Shown: one piece after another, positions 18,596 to 25,988 of the stretch | How the letters are laid out: each line of letters opens with the position of its first letter | Position numbering within the stretch: the stretch's first letter is position 1 | DNA from: Actinomycetota bacterium | Lineage (GTDB): Bacteria; Actinomycetota; Acidimicrobiia; Acidimicrobiales; Ilumatobacteraceae | Assembly (NCBI GenBank): GCA_963169665.1 | Contig: CAUJET010000159.1 | Coordinates: 1 to 64,000 of the forward strand | Direction of reading: 5' to 3' | Length of the DNA stretch: 64,000 nt | Notes under the pieces: generated by a model | The model's database searches: none | Told to the model about the DNA's origin: nothing | The model's input: the letters and a program-made list of their open reading frames with translations, nothing else | Made by a program: the position numbers and the translations under genes

Positions 18596-19315
18596 GTGAA
18601 GATCCTGCTCGTCGAGGACGACAACTCGATCGCTGTGTCGCTCGTCGACGGGCTGACCGACGCAGGGTACGAGGTGGTGCGCGCCGCCACCGGTGCTGCT
18701 GCGATCGAGCTCGAGGCGGCGACGACCCCTGACGTGGTGCTGCTCGACCTGGGGCTCCCCGACATGGACGGGCGCGACGTGTGCCGCGTGCTCCGCGGAC
18801 GGAGCAGGGTGCCGATCATCATGCTGACCGCCCGGTCCGACGAGTTCGACCGCGTGCTCGGCCTCGAGCTGGGTGCGGACGACTACGTCACCAAGCCGTT
18901 CAGCTTCCGCGAGCTGGTGGCCCGCATCCGTGCGCTGGCTCGTCGGGTCGAGCTCGACGGTCTCGCCGACGCGGCCGGCGCCGTCGACGGCGCCGGCACG
19001 GCCGACGGCTCGGCGGTTCCTGCGGGCCAGCAGATCGGACCGCTCGAGATCGACCGGCGCACCCGACGGGTGTTCGTGTCCGGCGAGGAGGTGCAGTTGA
19101 CGGCGAAGGAGTTCGACCTGCTCGCCCATCTGGCCCGCGATCCGGGGGCGGTGTCGACCCGCACCGAGATCCTCGAGAACGTGTGGGACGCCCACTGGTA
19201 CGGGCCCACGAAGACCGTCGACGCCCACGTCGCCGCGCTGCGCAAGAAGCTCGGTGATCACCGGTGGATCGAGGCGGTTCGCGGTGTCGGCTTCCGGCTC
19301 GAGGTCCCCGCATGA
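18596..19315 (+). CDS. OmpR/PhoB-family response regulator
   Basis: A 239-residue regulator. The receiver domain has the acidic pair EDD (7-9), the phosphorylated aspartate in LLDLGLPD (D51), the TAR switch and VTKPF lysine. A linker rich in Gly/Ala (AAGAVDGAGTADGSAV) leads to a winged-helix DNA-binding domain with LTAKEFDLLAHLARDPGAV and the recognition segment VDAHVAALRKKLGD. It starts with GTG and is followed 10 bases later by its histidine kinase, so they form a two-component pair. Confidence 0.92.
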   Translation: MKILLVEDDNSIAVSLVDGLTDAGYEVVRAATGAAAIELEAATTPDVVLLDLGLPDMDGRDVCRVLRGRSRVPIIMLTARSDEFDRVLGLELGADDYVTKPFSFRELVARIRALARRVELDGLADAAGAVDGAGTADGSAVPAGQQIGPLEIDRRTRRVFVSGEEVQLTAKEFDLLAHLARDPGAVSTRTEILENVWDAHWYGPTKTVDAHVAALRKKLGDHRWIEAVRGVGFRLEVPA

Positions 19316-19325
19316 CCGTCGCGCC

Positions 19326-20750
19326 ATGAGGTGGCGGCTGGTGGCGGTGTTGGTCGGGATCACCGTCGCAGTGCTGCTCGCCCACGACCTCCCGCTCGCG
19401 GGCCACCTCCGGCGCGTCGAGCGCGAACGGATCGTCACCGGCCTCGAACGCGATGCCTTCGTGATCGCGGGCAGGTCGGAGGAAGCGCTCGAACTGGGCA
19501 CCGCGCGCGGCAACGCTGCGCTGCAGGCGCTGGTCGACGAGTACCGCACCTCCACGGGTGCTCGGGTGATCGTCACCGATCATCTCGGCATCGCAATGGT
19601 GATCTCCGACGAGGAGGCCGCCGCCGGGGCCGACTACTCCACGCGGCCCGAGATCGCTGCAGCGACGACGGGCGCTCCGCAGTGGGGTCGGCGTCCGTCG
19701 CGCACCCTCGGCACCGAGCTGCTCTTCGTTGCGGTCCCCGTGCTGTCGGGCAACGATGTCGAGGGTGTGGTCCGGCTCACGTACCCGGCGTCGGTCGTGG
19801 ACGAGCGAGTCGAGCGTCGTGTGCGCGGCCTCCTCGTGGTCGCGGTCATCTCGGTCCTGATGGCGCTCGTCGCGGCGTGGGCGCTGGCCAACACCGTCAC
19901 CCGTCCGCTACGGCGGCTCCGACTCGCGACCGAGCGGCTCGCGACCGGCGAGGACGGGGTCCGGGCCCCCGACGACGAGGGGCCGCCGGAGGTGCGCTCG
20001 CTCGCCCGGTCGTTCAACACGATGTCGGCGCGTCTGTCGTCGTTGTTGGCAGCTCAGCGCTCGTTTGCCGGTGATGCCTCGCACCAACTCCGCACGCCCC
20101 TCACCGCGCTCCGGGTGCGGCTCGAGCAGGCGGCCGATGCCGTCGACGACCAACCCGAGGAGGCGAAGCTGCGGATCGAGGCGGCGAGCGCCGAGACCGA
20201 GCGGCTCCAGCACCTCGTCGACCAGCTGCTCATGCTCGCCCGTACCGAGGGCCGCACCGTCGAGACGGTGATGGTCGATCTGGCCCAGGTCGCGCGAGAG
20301 CGGGTCGAGATGTGGCAGCCGTTGGCCGAGGAGAGCGAGGTACGGGTGACGTGCTCGTCGATCCCCGCCGCGGTGGTGCTCGCTGCGCCTGAAGCGGTGG
20401 AGCAGGTGATCGACAACTTCCTCGACAACGCCCTCCGGGTCGCGCCGGCGGGATCGGCGTTGGAAGTGGTGGTGCACCGCGCCGGCGACGGCGTCGCGGT
20501 GCGGGTGCTCGATCGCGGGACGGGGATGACCGACGAGCAGCGCGCCCACGCGTTCGACCGCTTCTGGCGTGCCCCGGATGCGCAGAGCGGCGGATCCGGG
20601 CTCGGACTGGCGATCGTCCAGCGGCTGGTCGAGGCCTCGGGAGGTTCGGTCGAGCTCACGGCGCGAGACGGTGGTGGCACGATCGCCTCGGCGGTGTTCC
20701 GGTCGCCCGAGTCTCGGCCCGACCACCACCACCCCTCGCCGACGAACTAG
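19326..20750 (+). CDS. sensor histidine kinase
   Basis: A 474-residue membrane kinase. Transmembrane segment 1 spans about residues 5-22, an extracellular sensor of about 130 residues follows (with IVTDHLGIAMVISDE), and segment 2 is LLVVAVISVLMALVAAWAL. Then come HAMP, the phospho-acceptor H-box DASHQLRTPLTALR, N-box NFLDNALRVAP, G1 LDRGTGM and G2 GSGLGLAIV. It phosphorylates the preceding response regulator. The stimulus is unknown. ATG 19326 gives MRWRLVAVLV directly before the first helix. Its stop TAG overlaps the stop of the convergent nucleotidyltransferase. Confidence 0.92.
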   Translation: MRWRLVAVLVGITVAVLLAHDLPLAGHLRRVERERIVTGLERDAFVIAGRSEEALELGTARGNAALQALVDEYRTSTGARVIVTDHLGIAMVISDEEAAAGADYSTRPEIAAATTGAPQWGRRPSRTLGTELLFVAVPVLSGNDVEGVVRLTYPASVVDERVERRVRGLLVVAVISVLMALVAAWALANTVTRPLRRLRLATERLATGEDGVRAPDDEGPPEVRSLARSFNTMSARLSSLLAAQRSFAGDASHQLRTPLTALRVRLEQAADAVDDQPEEAKLRIEAASAETERLQHLVDQLLMLARTEGRTVETVMVDLAQVARERVEMWQPLAEESEVRVTCSSIPAAVVLAAPEAVEQVIDNFLDNALRVAPAGSALEVVVHRAGDGVAVRVLDRGTGMTDEQRAHAFDRFWRAPDAQSGGSGLGLAIVQRLVEASGGSVELTARDGGGTIASAVFRSPESRPDHHHPSPTN

Positions 20751-21568
20751 ACGCCCGGTGCTGCTGCGTCCGCCACCGTGCGGGTGCACCACTGGATCAG
20801 ATCCGCGGCGAGCCGCATCCGACCTGTGTCGACGGCCGTGAGGGTCGACGTGCCGGCACGCACCGCCAGCGCGTCGTGCAGCACGCCGGCGAAGCGGGCG
20901 GGCGCGACCTCGAGGCCGTACTCGCCCGCGCCGCGCTTGGAGACGACGCCACCACGGAACGCCGTGTGGTGCAGACGGAGTGCGCCGAGCGCGCACCACT
21001 CGAAGCTGTCCGGCTCGAAGGCCCGGGTTGGGTCCGCGTCGCACGCCCGGCGGACCTGCTCTGACAACGGCGACCAGTACGACGCCAGGTTGTCGACCAC
21101 GAAGCGCACCCGGGCGTCGACGTCGACGTAGGTGCCGAGCCGATCGACCGACGGGCCACGTACGGTGACCCCGTGGGCGGCGAGCACGTACCACGTGACC
21201 GGGTTGAGCTCGAAGCAATCACCGTCGTGGTGCAGCCGGCCCTCGAGGCTCCATGGCCGGTGCAACGACATCGGCGGGGTGATGAGGTCGCCCCACGCCA
21301 CGTACGGCCCGTCGACGAACGGGCGAGGCTGGTGCTCGGCGAGCAGGGCATGAGCGGTCACGAGCGTGGCCGCGTCCTCATCCGTGGCTGGTTCGGCCGT
21401 CACCGCGACGATGTCGATGTCGCTGTGACCGAGGCGCCAGTCGTCGAGGGCGAACGACCCGACGACGTAGAGGCCCTCCACGAGACCCGGCGCACACGAG
21501 TCGACGACCTCGAGGTAGGTGCCGAGCGCGGTCGCCACGTCGATGTGTCGTTCGGCGGGATGCTCCAC
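20747..21568 (-). CDS. nucleotidyltransferase, aminoglycoside adenylyltransferase-like
   Basis: A 273-residue protein with the nucleotidyltransferase signature VVGSFALDDWRLGHSDIDIV: GS at 37-38 and metal aspartates D50 and D52. The C-terminal half is helical (EWCALGALRLHHTAF), as in ANT(3'')/ANT(9) enzymes and the DUF4111 domain. Those enzymes adenylate aminoglycosides, but chromosomal actinobacterial homologues often have unknown roles, so resistance is not claimed. The stop codon overlaps that of the histidine kinase by three bases. Confidence 0.75.
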   Translation of the reverse strand: MEHPAERHIDVATALGTYLEVVDSCAPGLVEGLYVVGSFALDDWRLGHSDIDIVAVTAEPATDEDAATLVTAHALLAEHQPRPFVDGPYVAWGDLITPPMSLHRPWSLEGRLHHDGDCFELNPVTWYVLAAHGVTVRGPSVDRLGTYVDVDARVRFVVDNLASYWSPLSEQVRRACDADPTRAFEPDSFEWCALGALRLHHTAFRGGVVSKRGAGEYGLEVAPARFAGVLHDALAVRAGTSTLTAVDTGRMRLAADLIQWCTRTVADAAAPGV

Positions 21569-21612
21569 ACACCCAGTCTGGCGCGCGTCCCTCGCGGTGT
21601 ACGTTCACGAAC

Positions 21613-22614
21613 ATGTCCCCGGAGCCGTCCTCACCAGCGCATCCCGTGCCCGCCGCCGTGGTGGACATCGCCGACGAACTCCTCGCCGACGGTGCCTCGC
21701 ACGGGCTCACGCTCGCCCTCGTCGTGCAGCGACACGGCGAGGTCGTGTACGAGCGCTACGGGCACCAGCCCGACACGCTGTTCGGGCCCGGTGGCCCGGT
21801 GACCCCCGAGTCCACGCTGATCTCGTGGAGCATGGCGAAGAGCATCACGCAGGCGGCGGTCGGCATCGCGATCGGCGACGGGCTCCTCTCGCTCGACGCG
21901 CCGGCGCCCGTGCCGGCGTGGCGCGGCACCGAGAAGGAGTCGGTCACGCTGCTCGACCTGCTCGAGATGCGATCGGGGCTCGAGTTCGTCGAGGACTACG
22001 TCGACGACAGCGTCAGCCACTGCCTCGAGATGCTCTACGGCGACGGCAAGGACGACATGGCCGCGTACGCGGCGGGCCTGCCGTTGCTCCACGCGCCCGG
22101 CACGGTGTGGAACTACTCGAGCGGCACGACGAACATCGTGTCTCGGATCCTCACCGACGCCGTCGGCGGGACGCAGGAGGCCATGGCATCGTTCCTGCGC
22201 GACCGCTTGTTCCACCCCACCGGCATGACGAGCGCGATCCCGAAGTTCGATGCCGCAGGCACCTTCGTCGGTTCCTCGTACGTCTATGCGACCGCACGCG
22301 ACTTCGCCCGCTTCGGCCAGCTCTACCTCGACGACGGCATGGTCGGCGACGAGCGGATCCTGCCGGAGGGATGGCGCGACGTCGCCCGGACCCAGATCGC
22401 GTTCGACGACGACGGTGGGTTCGGGTACGGACGGCAGTGGTGGCTGTGGCCCGAGTTCCCGGGCGCATTGGCGTGCCACGGGTACGAGGGCCAATACACC
22501 CTCGTGGTGCCCGACCGCGACGTCGTCGTCGTGCATCTCGGCAAGGTGCCCGCCGATGATCGATCGATCGTGCGGGCAGCGTTGGATCGCCTCGTGCGGG
22601 CGTTCGACAACTGA
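21613..22614 (+). CDS. serine hydrolase, class C beta-lactamase-like
   Basis: A 333-residue cytoplasmic-type beta-lactamase/transpeptidase-fold hydrolase without a signal peptide. The catalytic SxxK is SMAK (S73, K76). The second motif is Tyr168-Ser-Ser rather than YxN, and the third motif is HGYEG near residue 294 in place of KTG. These are usual variations in esterases of this family (EstB, 6-aminohexanoate-dimer hydrolase type). The substrate is therefore more likely an ester or amide than a beta-lactam. It diverges from the nucleotidyltransferase. Confidence 0.85.
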   Translation: MSPEPSSPAHPVPAAVVDIADELLADGASHGLTLALVVQRHGEVVYERYGHQPDTLFGPGGPVTPESTLISWSMAKSITQAAVGIAIGDGLLSLDAPAPVPAWRGTEKESVTLLDLLEMRSGLEFVEDYVDDSVSHCLEMLYGDGKDDMAAYAAGLPLLHAPGTVWNYSSGTTNIVSRILTDAVGGTQEAMASFLRDRLFHPTGMTSAIPKFDAAGTFVGSSYVYATARDFARFGQLYLDDGMVGDERILPEGWRDVARTQIAFDDDGGFGYGRQWWLWPEFPGALACHGYEGQYTLVVPDRDVVVVHLGKVPADDRSIVRAALDRLVRAFDN

Positions 22615-22702
22615 CGTCAGCGAAGGGCGGCGCACCGGTCGCGACGGCCGGTGGCGGAGTCGGTGGTCGGCACGGCAGCGCTCGATCGGCTAACAAAGAG
22701 GG

Positions 22703-24007
22703 GTGCACGAACCGTTCGATGTGACCGCGACAGGCGAACTGCCGCGCGTCAGCCTCGACGACACGGGCGGTCCGCCGCGTCCGGGCCGCTTCCGACGGTT
22801 CCGCTTCCCACTGAAGGTGCTGGCGTTCGTGGGCATCGCCTACTTCGCCGTCGTCACCGTGGTGCCCGAGGTCCGCAAGGCCGCCGGCGAGTTCGACGAC
22901 CTCAACCCGGCGTTCATCATCGTCGGGTTCGGGCTCGAGATCGCTGCGCTGTACTCGTACTCGTTGCTCACCAAGGCGGCGCTCGGCGATGCCGGGCACC
23001 TCGTGAGCTCGTGGCGACTGTTCCGCATCCAGATGAGCACGAAGGCGCTGTCGAGCATCGTGCCCGGCGGCAGTGCCGCAGGATCGGCGCTCGGCTACCG
23101 GCTGATGACCCTGTCCGGGGTCCCTGGCCCGGACGCGGGGTTCGCGCTCGCGACGTCCGGGCTCGGTTCGGCCGTCGTGCTGAACGTGCTGTTCTGGATC
23201 TCGCTGATCGTGTCGATCCCGATCCGAGGGGTGAACGGTGGCTACGCGTCCGCGGCGATCGCCGGCGTCCTCATCATGGCGTTCATCGGTGCGCTCGTGT
23301 TCGGGCTGCTCGAAGGCCAGGGTCGTGCCGAGCGGGTCTTCCGCTGGATCGCCCGACGGTTGCGGCTCGACGAGAACCGTGCTGCCGCCGGGGTGAAGCA
23401 CATCGCGACCCGTCTCGAGGAGTTGGCGTCCGATCGGCAGCTGCTCGGCCGCACGATCGGGTGGGCGGCCGCGAACTGGCTGCTCGACGCCGCGGCGCTG
23501 TGGGTGTTCCTGTACGCGTTCGGTCTGCGGACCGACCTCGACGCGTTGCTGGTGGCGTTCGGGCTGGCGAACGTGCTCGCCGTGGTGCCCATCATGCCCG
23601 GCGGGCTCGGCGTGATCGACGTGGCGTTGTCGTCGGCCCTCATCGGTTTCGGCGCGCCGGCCGACGCCGCCCTGCTCGGCGTCGCGGCGTGGCGGCTCGC
23701 GCAGCTCTTCTTCCCGATCGTGCTCGGCGGCGTGCTGTACGCCACCTTGCGTGTCGGGCCGTGGAGCATTCACCGCCGCGAGCGCCTCCAGCGACTGCGC
23801 GACATCGCCGCTGAACAGGCGAGCAACCCCGAGAGCGCACTCGACTTCGCCGCCCGCTTCGGCAGCCGACCGCGCCACCCCGGCGATCCGAGCACCGGTT
23901 CGATGGTCCGTCCGTCGCAGCAGCGTCCGCGTGAGCAGGCGGAGCGCCGGGATCAGCGCCTCGAGGACGACTGGCTGGAAAAGGACCGTCCGAAGTCCGA
24001 CCGCTAA
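22703..24007 (+). CDS. UPF0104 / lysylphosphatidylglycerol synthase TM family protein
   Basis: A 434-residue integral membrane protein with about eight hydrophobic segments, from VLAFVGIAYFAVVTVV to LGGVLYATL. The family hallmark near the end is PGGLGVIDVALSSALIGFG. Related proteins include YbhN and the flippase domain of MprF, so lipid transfer is possible but unproven. The C-terminal 70 residues are polar and basic. GTG 22703 follows an AGAGG ribosome site. A MaoC gene starts 11 bases downstream. Confidence 0.8.
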   Translation: MHEPFDVTATGELPRVSLDDTGGPPRPGRFRRFRFPLKVLAFVGIAYFAVVTVVPEVRKAAGEFDDLNPAFIIVGFGLEIAALYSYSLLTKAALGDAGHLVSSWRLFRIQMSTKALSSIVPGGSAAGSALGYRLMTLSGVPGPDAGFALATSGLGSAVVLNVLFWISLIVSIPIRGVNGGYASAAIAGVLIMAFIGALVFGLLEGQGRAERVFRWIARRLRLDENRAAAGVKHIATRLEELASDRQLLGRTIGWAAANWLLDAAALWVFLYAFGLRTDLDALLVAFGLANVLAVVPIMPGGLGVIDVALSSALIGFGAPADAALLGVAAWRLAQLFFPIVLGGVLYATLRVGPWSIHRRERLQRLRDIAAEQASNPESALDFAARFGSRPRHPGDPSTGSMVRPSQQRPREQAERRDQRLEDDWLEKDRPKSDR

Positions 24008-24018
24008 CGTCGACGGTC

Positions 24019-24531
24019 ATGACCGTTCACGAGCGCCCTTTCGGCCGGTACCTCGAAGACTTCGTCCCCGGCGACGTCTACCGCCACTGGCCGGGCAAGA
24101 CCATCACCGAGTACGACGATCATCTGTTCTGCATGATCACGATGAACCACCACCCGCTGCACACCAACGATTGGTTCGCCAGCGAGAGCGTGCAGGGTCG
24201 CAACGTGGTGGTCGGCAATCTCGTGTACTCGTTGGTGCTCGGGATGAGCGTGCCCGACGTGAGCGGTGCGGCCATCGCCAACCTCGAGGTCGAGACACTG
24301 CAGCACAAGTTCCCGACGTTCCACGGCGACACGATCCACGCCGAGACCCGGGTGCTCGAGGTGACCGAGTCCAAGAGCAAGCACGACCGCGGCACGGTTC
24401 TGGTCGAGAGCAAGGGCTTCAACCAGGACGGCAAGGAGGTCTGCTACTTCCGGCGCCGGGTGATGGTGTGGAAGCGCGAGTTCGCCCCCGACCGCAAGCG
24501 CCCGTACGACGGCGTCGAGGTCTGGGACTGA
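24019..24531 (+). CDS. MaoC-family hot-dog dehydratase
   Basis: A 170-residue MaoC-type (R)-specific hydratase/dehydratase. It has VPGDVYRHWPGKTITEYD, the catalytic-loop segment MNHHPLHTND, and the hot-dog strand FPTFHGDTIHAETRVLEV. Family members add or remove water on 2-enoyl-CoA. Sequence around the last strand resembles mesaconyl-CoA/beta-methylmalyl-CoA hydratases, which would link it to the malyl-CoA lyase-like gene, but this is a suggestion only. The gene is closely followed by mutY. Confidence 0.85.
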   Translation: MTVHERPFGRYLEDFVPGDVYRHWPGKTITEYDDHLFCMITMNHHPLHTNDWFASESVQGRNVVVGNLVYSLVLGMSVPDVSGAAIANLEVETLQHKFPTFHGDTIHAETRVLEVTESKSKHDRGTVLVESKGFNQDGKEVCYFRRRVMVWKREFAPDRKRPYDGVEVWD

Positions 24532-24596
24532 CCCAGCCGGCGGCCGACGGTCCGGCCGTCGACCCAGCCGGTGTCGACCCGGCGTTCGCCGAGTCG

Positions 24597-25415
24597 GTGC
24601 TCGCCTGGGGTGAGCCACGGCTGCGCGACCTTCCCTGGCGGCGCACTCGCGACCCGTGGGCGATCCTCGTCAGCGAGGTGATGCTGCAGCAGACGCAGGT
24701 ACCGCGGGTGATCCCCAAGTACCTCGCGTTCCTCGACGCGTTCCCGACCCCGCAGGCGTGTGCCGTGTCCTCGCTCGGCGACGTGCTCCGCCTCTGGCAG
24801 GGCCTTGGCTACCCGCGGCGGGCGCGCAATCTGCACGCCGCGGCGACCGCTGTCGACGAACGGGGTGGGTTCCCGGACACCCTCGTCGACCTGCTCTTGT
24901 TGCCGGGTGTCGGCCCGTACACGGCCCGGGCGGTCCTCGCGTTCGCGTACGAGATCGATGCCGCAGTCGTCGACACCAACATCGCCCGCATCTATGCGCG
25001 CGTCGCGGGGCGATCGCTGCGGGCTCGCGAGGTGCAGGCGATCGCCGACCGGCACGCACCCTCGGGCGAGTCGTGGGCGTGGAACCAGTCGATCATGGAA
25101 CTGGGCGCGATCGTCTGCCGACCGACGCCGGCGTGCGACGCATGTCCCGTCCGCGCGTGGTGCGCCTGGCAGGGGAGCGACGCGGTCGACCCCGCGGTCG
25201 GCTCGGCAGGGGTGAGCGTCGCGCAGGCTCGCTTCGACGGCAGCGATCGTCAGGCCCGCGGCGCGTTGCTGCGCGCTGCCGGCGTCGGCGAGGTGCGCTC
25301 GACGGAACTGGCGTCGGTCATGGTCCGCGACGCGGCGCACGCACGGCGATTGGCAGACGCGCTCGTGGCCGAAGGGCTGCTCGTCCGCGTCGACACGGGG
25401 TACCGACTGCCCTGA
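24597..25415 (+). CDS. mutY: A/G-specific adenine glycosylase
   Basis: A base-excision glycosylase that removes adenine opposite 8-oxoguanine. It has LPWRRTRDPWAILVSEVMLQ, the helix-hairpin-helix LLLLPGVGPYTARAVLAF, the catalytic Asp in VVDTNIARIYAR, and a four-cysteine [4Fe-4S] loop VCRPTPACDACPVRAWC (C-x6-C-x2-C-x5-C). The usual NUDIX-like C-terminal domain that recognises 8-oxoG is missing or reduced to about 75 residues ending in a short winged-helix-like segment. The start is uncertain: GTG 24597 gives VLAWGEPRLRDLPW; GTG 24468 would overlap maoC by 64 bases. Confidence 0.85.
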   Translation: MLAWGEPRLRDLPWRRTRDPWAILVSEVMLQQTQVPRVIPKYLAFLDAFPTPQACAVSSLGDVLRLWQGLGYPRRARNLHAAATAVDERGGFPDTLVDLLLLPGVGPYTARAVLAFAYEIDAAVVDTNIARIYARVAGRSLRAREVQAIADRHAPSGESWAWNQSIMELGAIVCRPTPACDACPVRAWCAWQGSDAVDPAVGSAGVSVAQARFDGSDRQARGALLRAAGVGEVRSTELASVMVRDAAHARRLADALVAEGLLVRVDTGYRLP

Positions 25416-25416
25416 C

Positions 25417-25450
25417 CGTGTCCCGCACACGGAGCACGCTCCGCGACACG
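25417..25450. terminator. hairpin between convergent mutY and selenoprotein genes
   Basis: CGGAG pairs with CTCCG around the loop CACG, and an outer CGTGTC pairs with GACACG across an asymmetric bulge. The element sits between two convergent stop codons with nothing else in the gap, so a bidirectional terminator is likely. No T tract. Confidence 0.45.
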
Positions 25451-25460
25451 CGGGATCGGA

Positions 25461-25979
25461 TCAGCCGAGGATCTGCTGCAGGATCTCGTCGAAGGCCGCA
25501 TCCGCGTAGGCGCGCATCTCGTCGTCGGTGCGGTCCTGGATGGGATGCGGCGTGAACACGCGCGCGACCGACGGGAACCCGAGCGATGCGCTCTGGGCGA
25601 TGGCCGCCGTCACGAACTCGGACGACGCGACGAACACACCCGGGACGCCACGGCCCTCCAGATCCACGATGTCGTGCACACTGCACGACGTGCAACTGCC
25701 TCAATCGGCGAGCGCCTCGATCACCAGGGTGCAGTGGGTGGCGATCTCGTGGCGCAGATCGACCGGCGCAGGCTTGGTGAAGGTCGGCTTCTTGTAGCGC
25801 TTCACCCTGGCGCCAGCGTCGACGAGGCGCTGTTCGAGCCGGTCGAGGAACACGTCGCCGCGAGGTTTGGAGATGTCGAGCAGTCCGATCACCTGGTCGT
25901 CGAGTGACGATGGCCGGGCCAGGCGGGTGCGCTCGGTGACGCGGCGTTCGCTGGTGGGATCGAGGAGCAGCTTGCTCAT
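25461..25979 (-). CDS. UGSC-family selenoprotein (in-frame TGA read as selenocysteine)
   Basis: One reading frame of 172 residues interrupted only by TGA at 25701-25703, codon 93. It starts MSKLLLDPTSERR, has the family's GLLDISKPRGD segment (about 32-42) and ends FTPHPIQDRT... to LQQILG. Around the TGA the product is ALAD-U-GSCTSCSVHDIVD, which gives the defining U-G-S-C motif, a UxxC redox pair, followed by CSVHD. UGSC proteins were first noticed in marine metagenomes; their reaction is unknown but a thiol/selenol redox role is likely. The codons on both sides of the TGA keep the family sequence, so this is recoding, not a nonsense mutation. The gene is the last of a three-gene operon. Selenocysteine genes selA, selB, selC and selD are not in the window. 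Confidence 0.9.
25671..25689 (-). promoter_or_regulatory. bacterial SECIS-like hairpin after the UGA codon
   Basis: In the mRNA an 8-bp perfect stem GTCGTGCA/TGCACGAC encloses the loop GUG. Counting the U of UGA as 1, the stem covers 15-33 and the loop is G23, U24, G25. In the E. coli fdhF element the loop bases needed by SelB are also G23 and U24, so spacing and loop identity agree. The bulged U17 of E. coli is not reproduced, since the stem here is uninterrupted. Confidence 0.75.
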
Positions 25980-25988
25980 GGCGCGACC

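Noticed and set aside
20747..21568. Calling the nucleotidyltransferase a resistance gene (aadA)
   Set aside because: The fold signature is present but there is no mobile context and residues specific for aminoglycoside binding cannot be confirmed by eye.
25701..25703. TGA read as a nonsense mutation splitting a gene into two (pseudogene)
   Set aside because: Both sides keep the same frame and family sequence, the TGA is at the family's selenocysteine site and a SECIS-like hairpin follows. Recoding explains it better.
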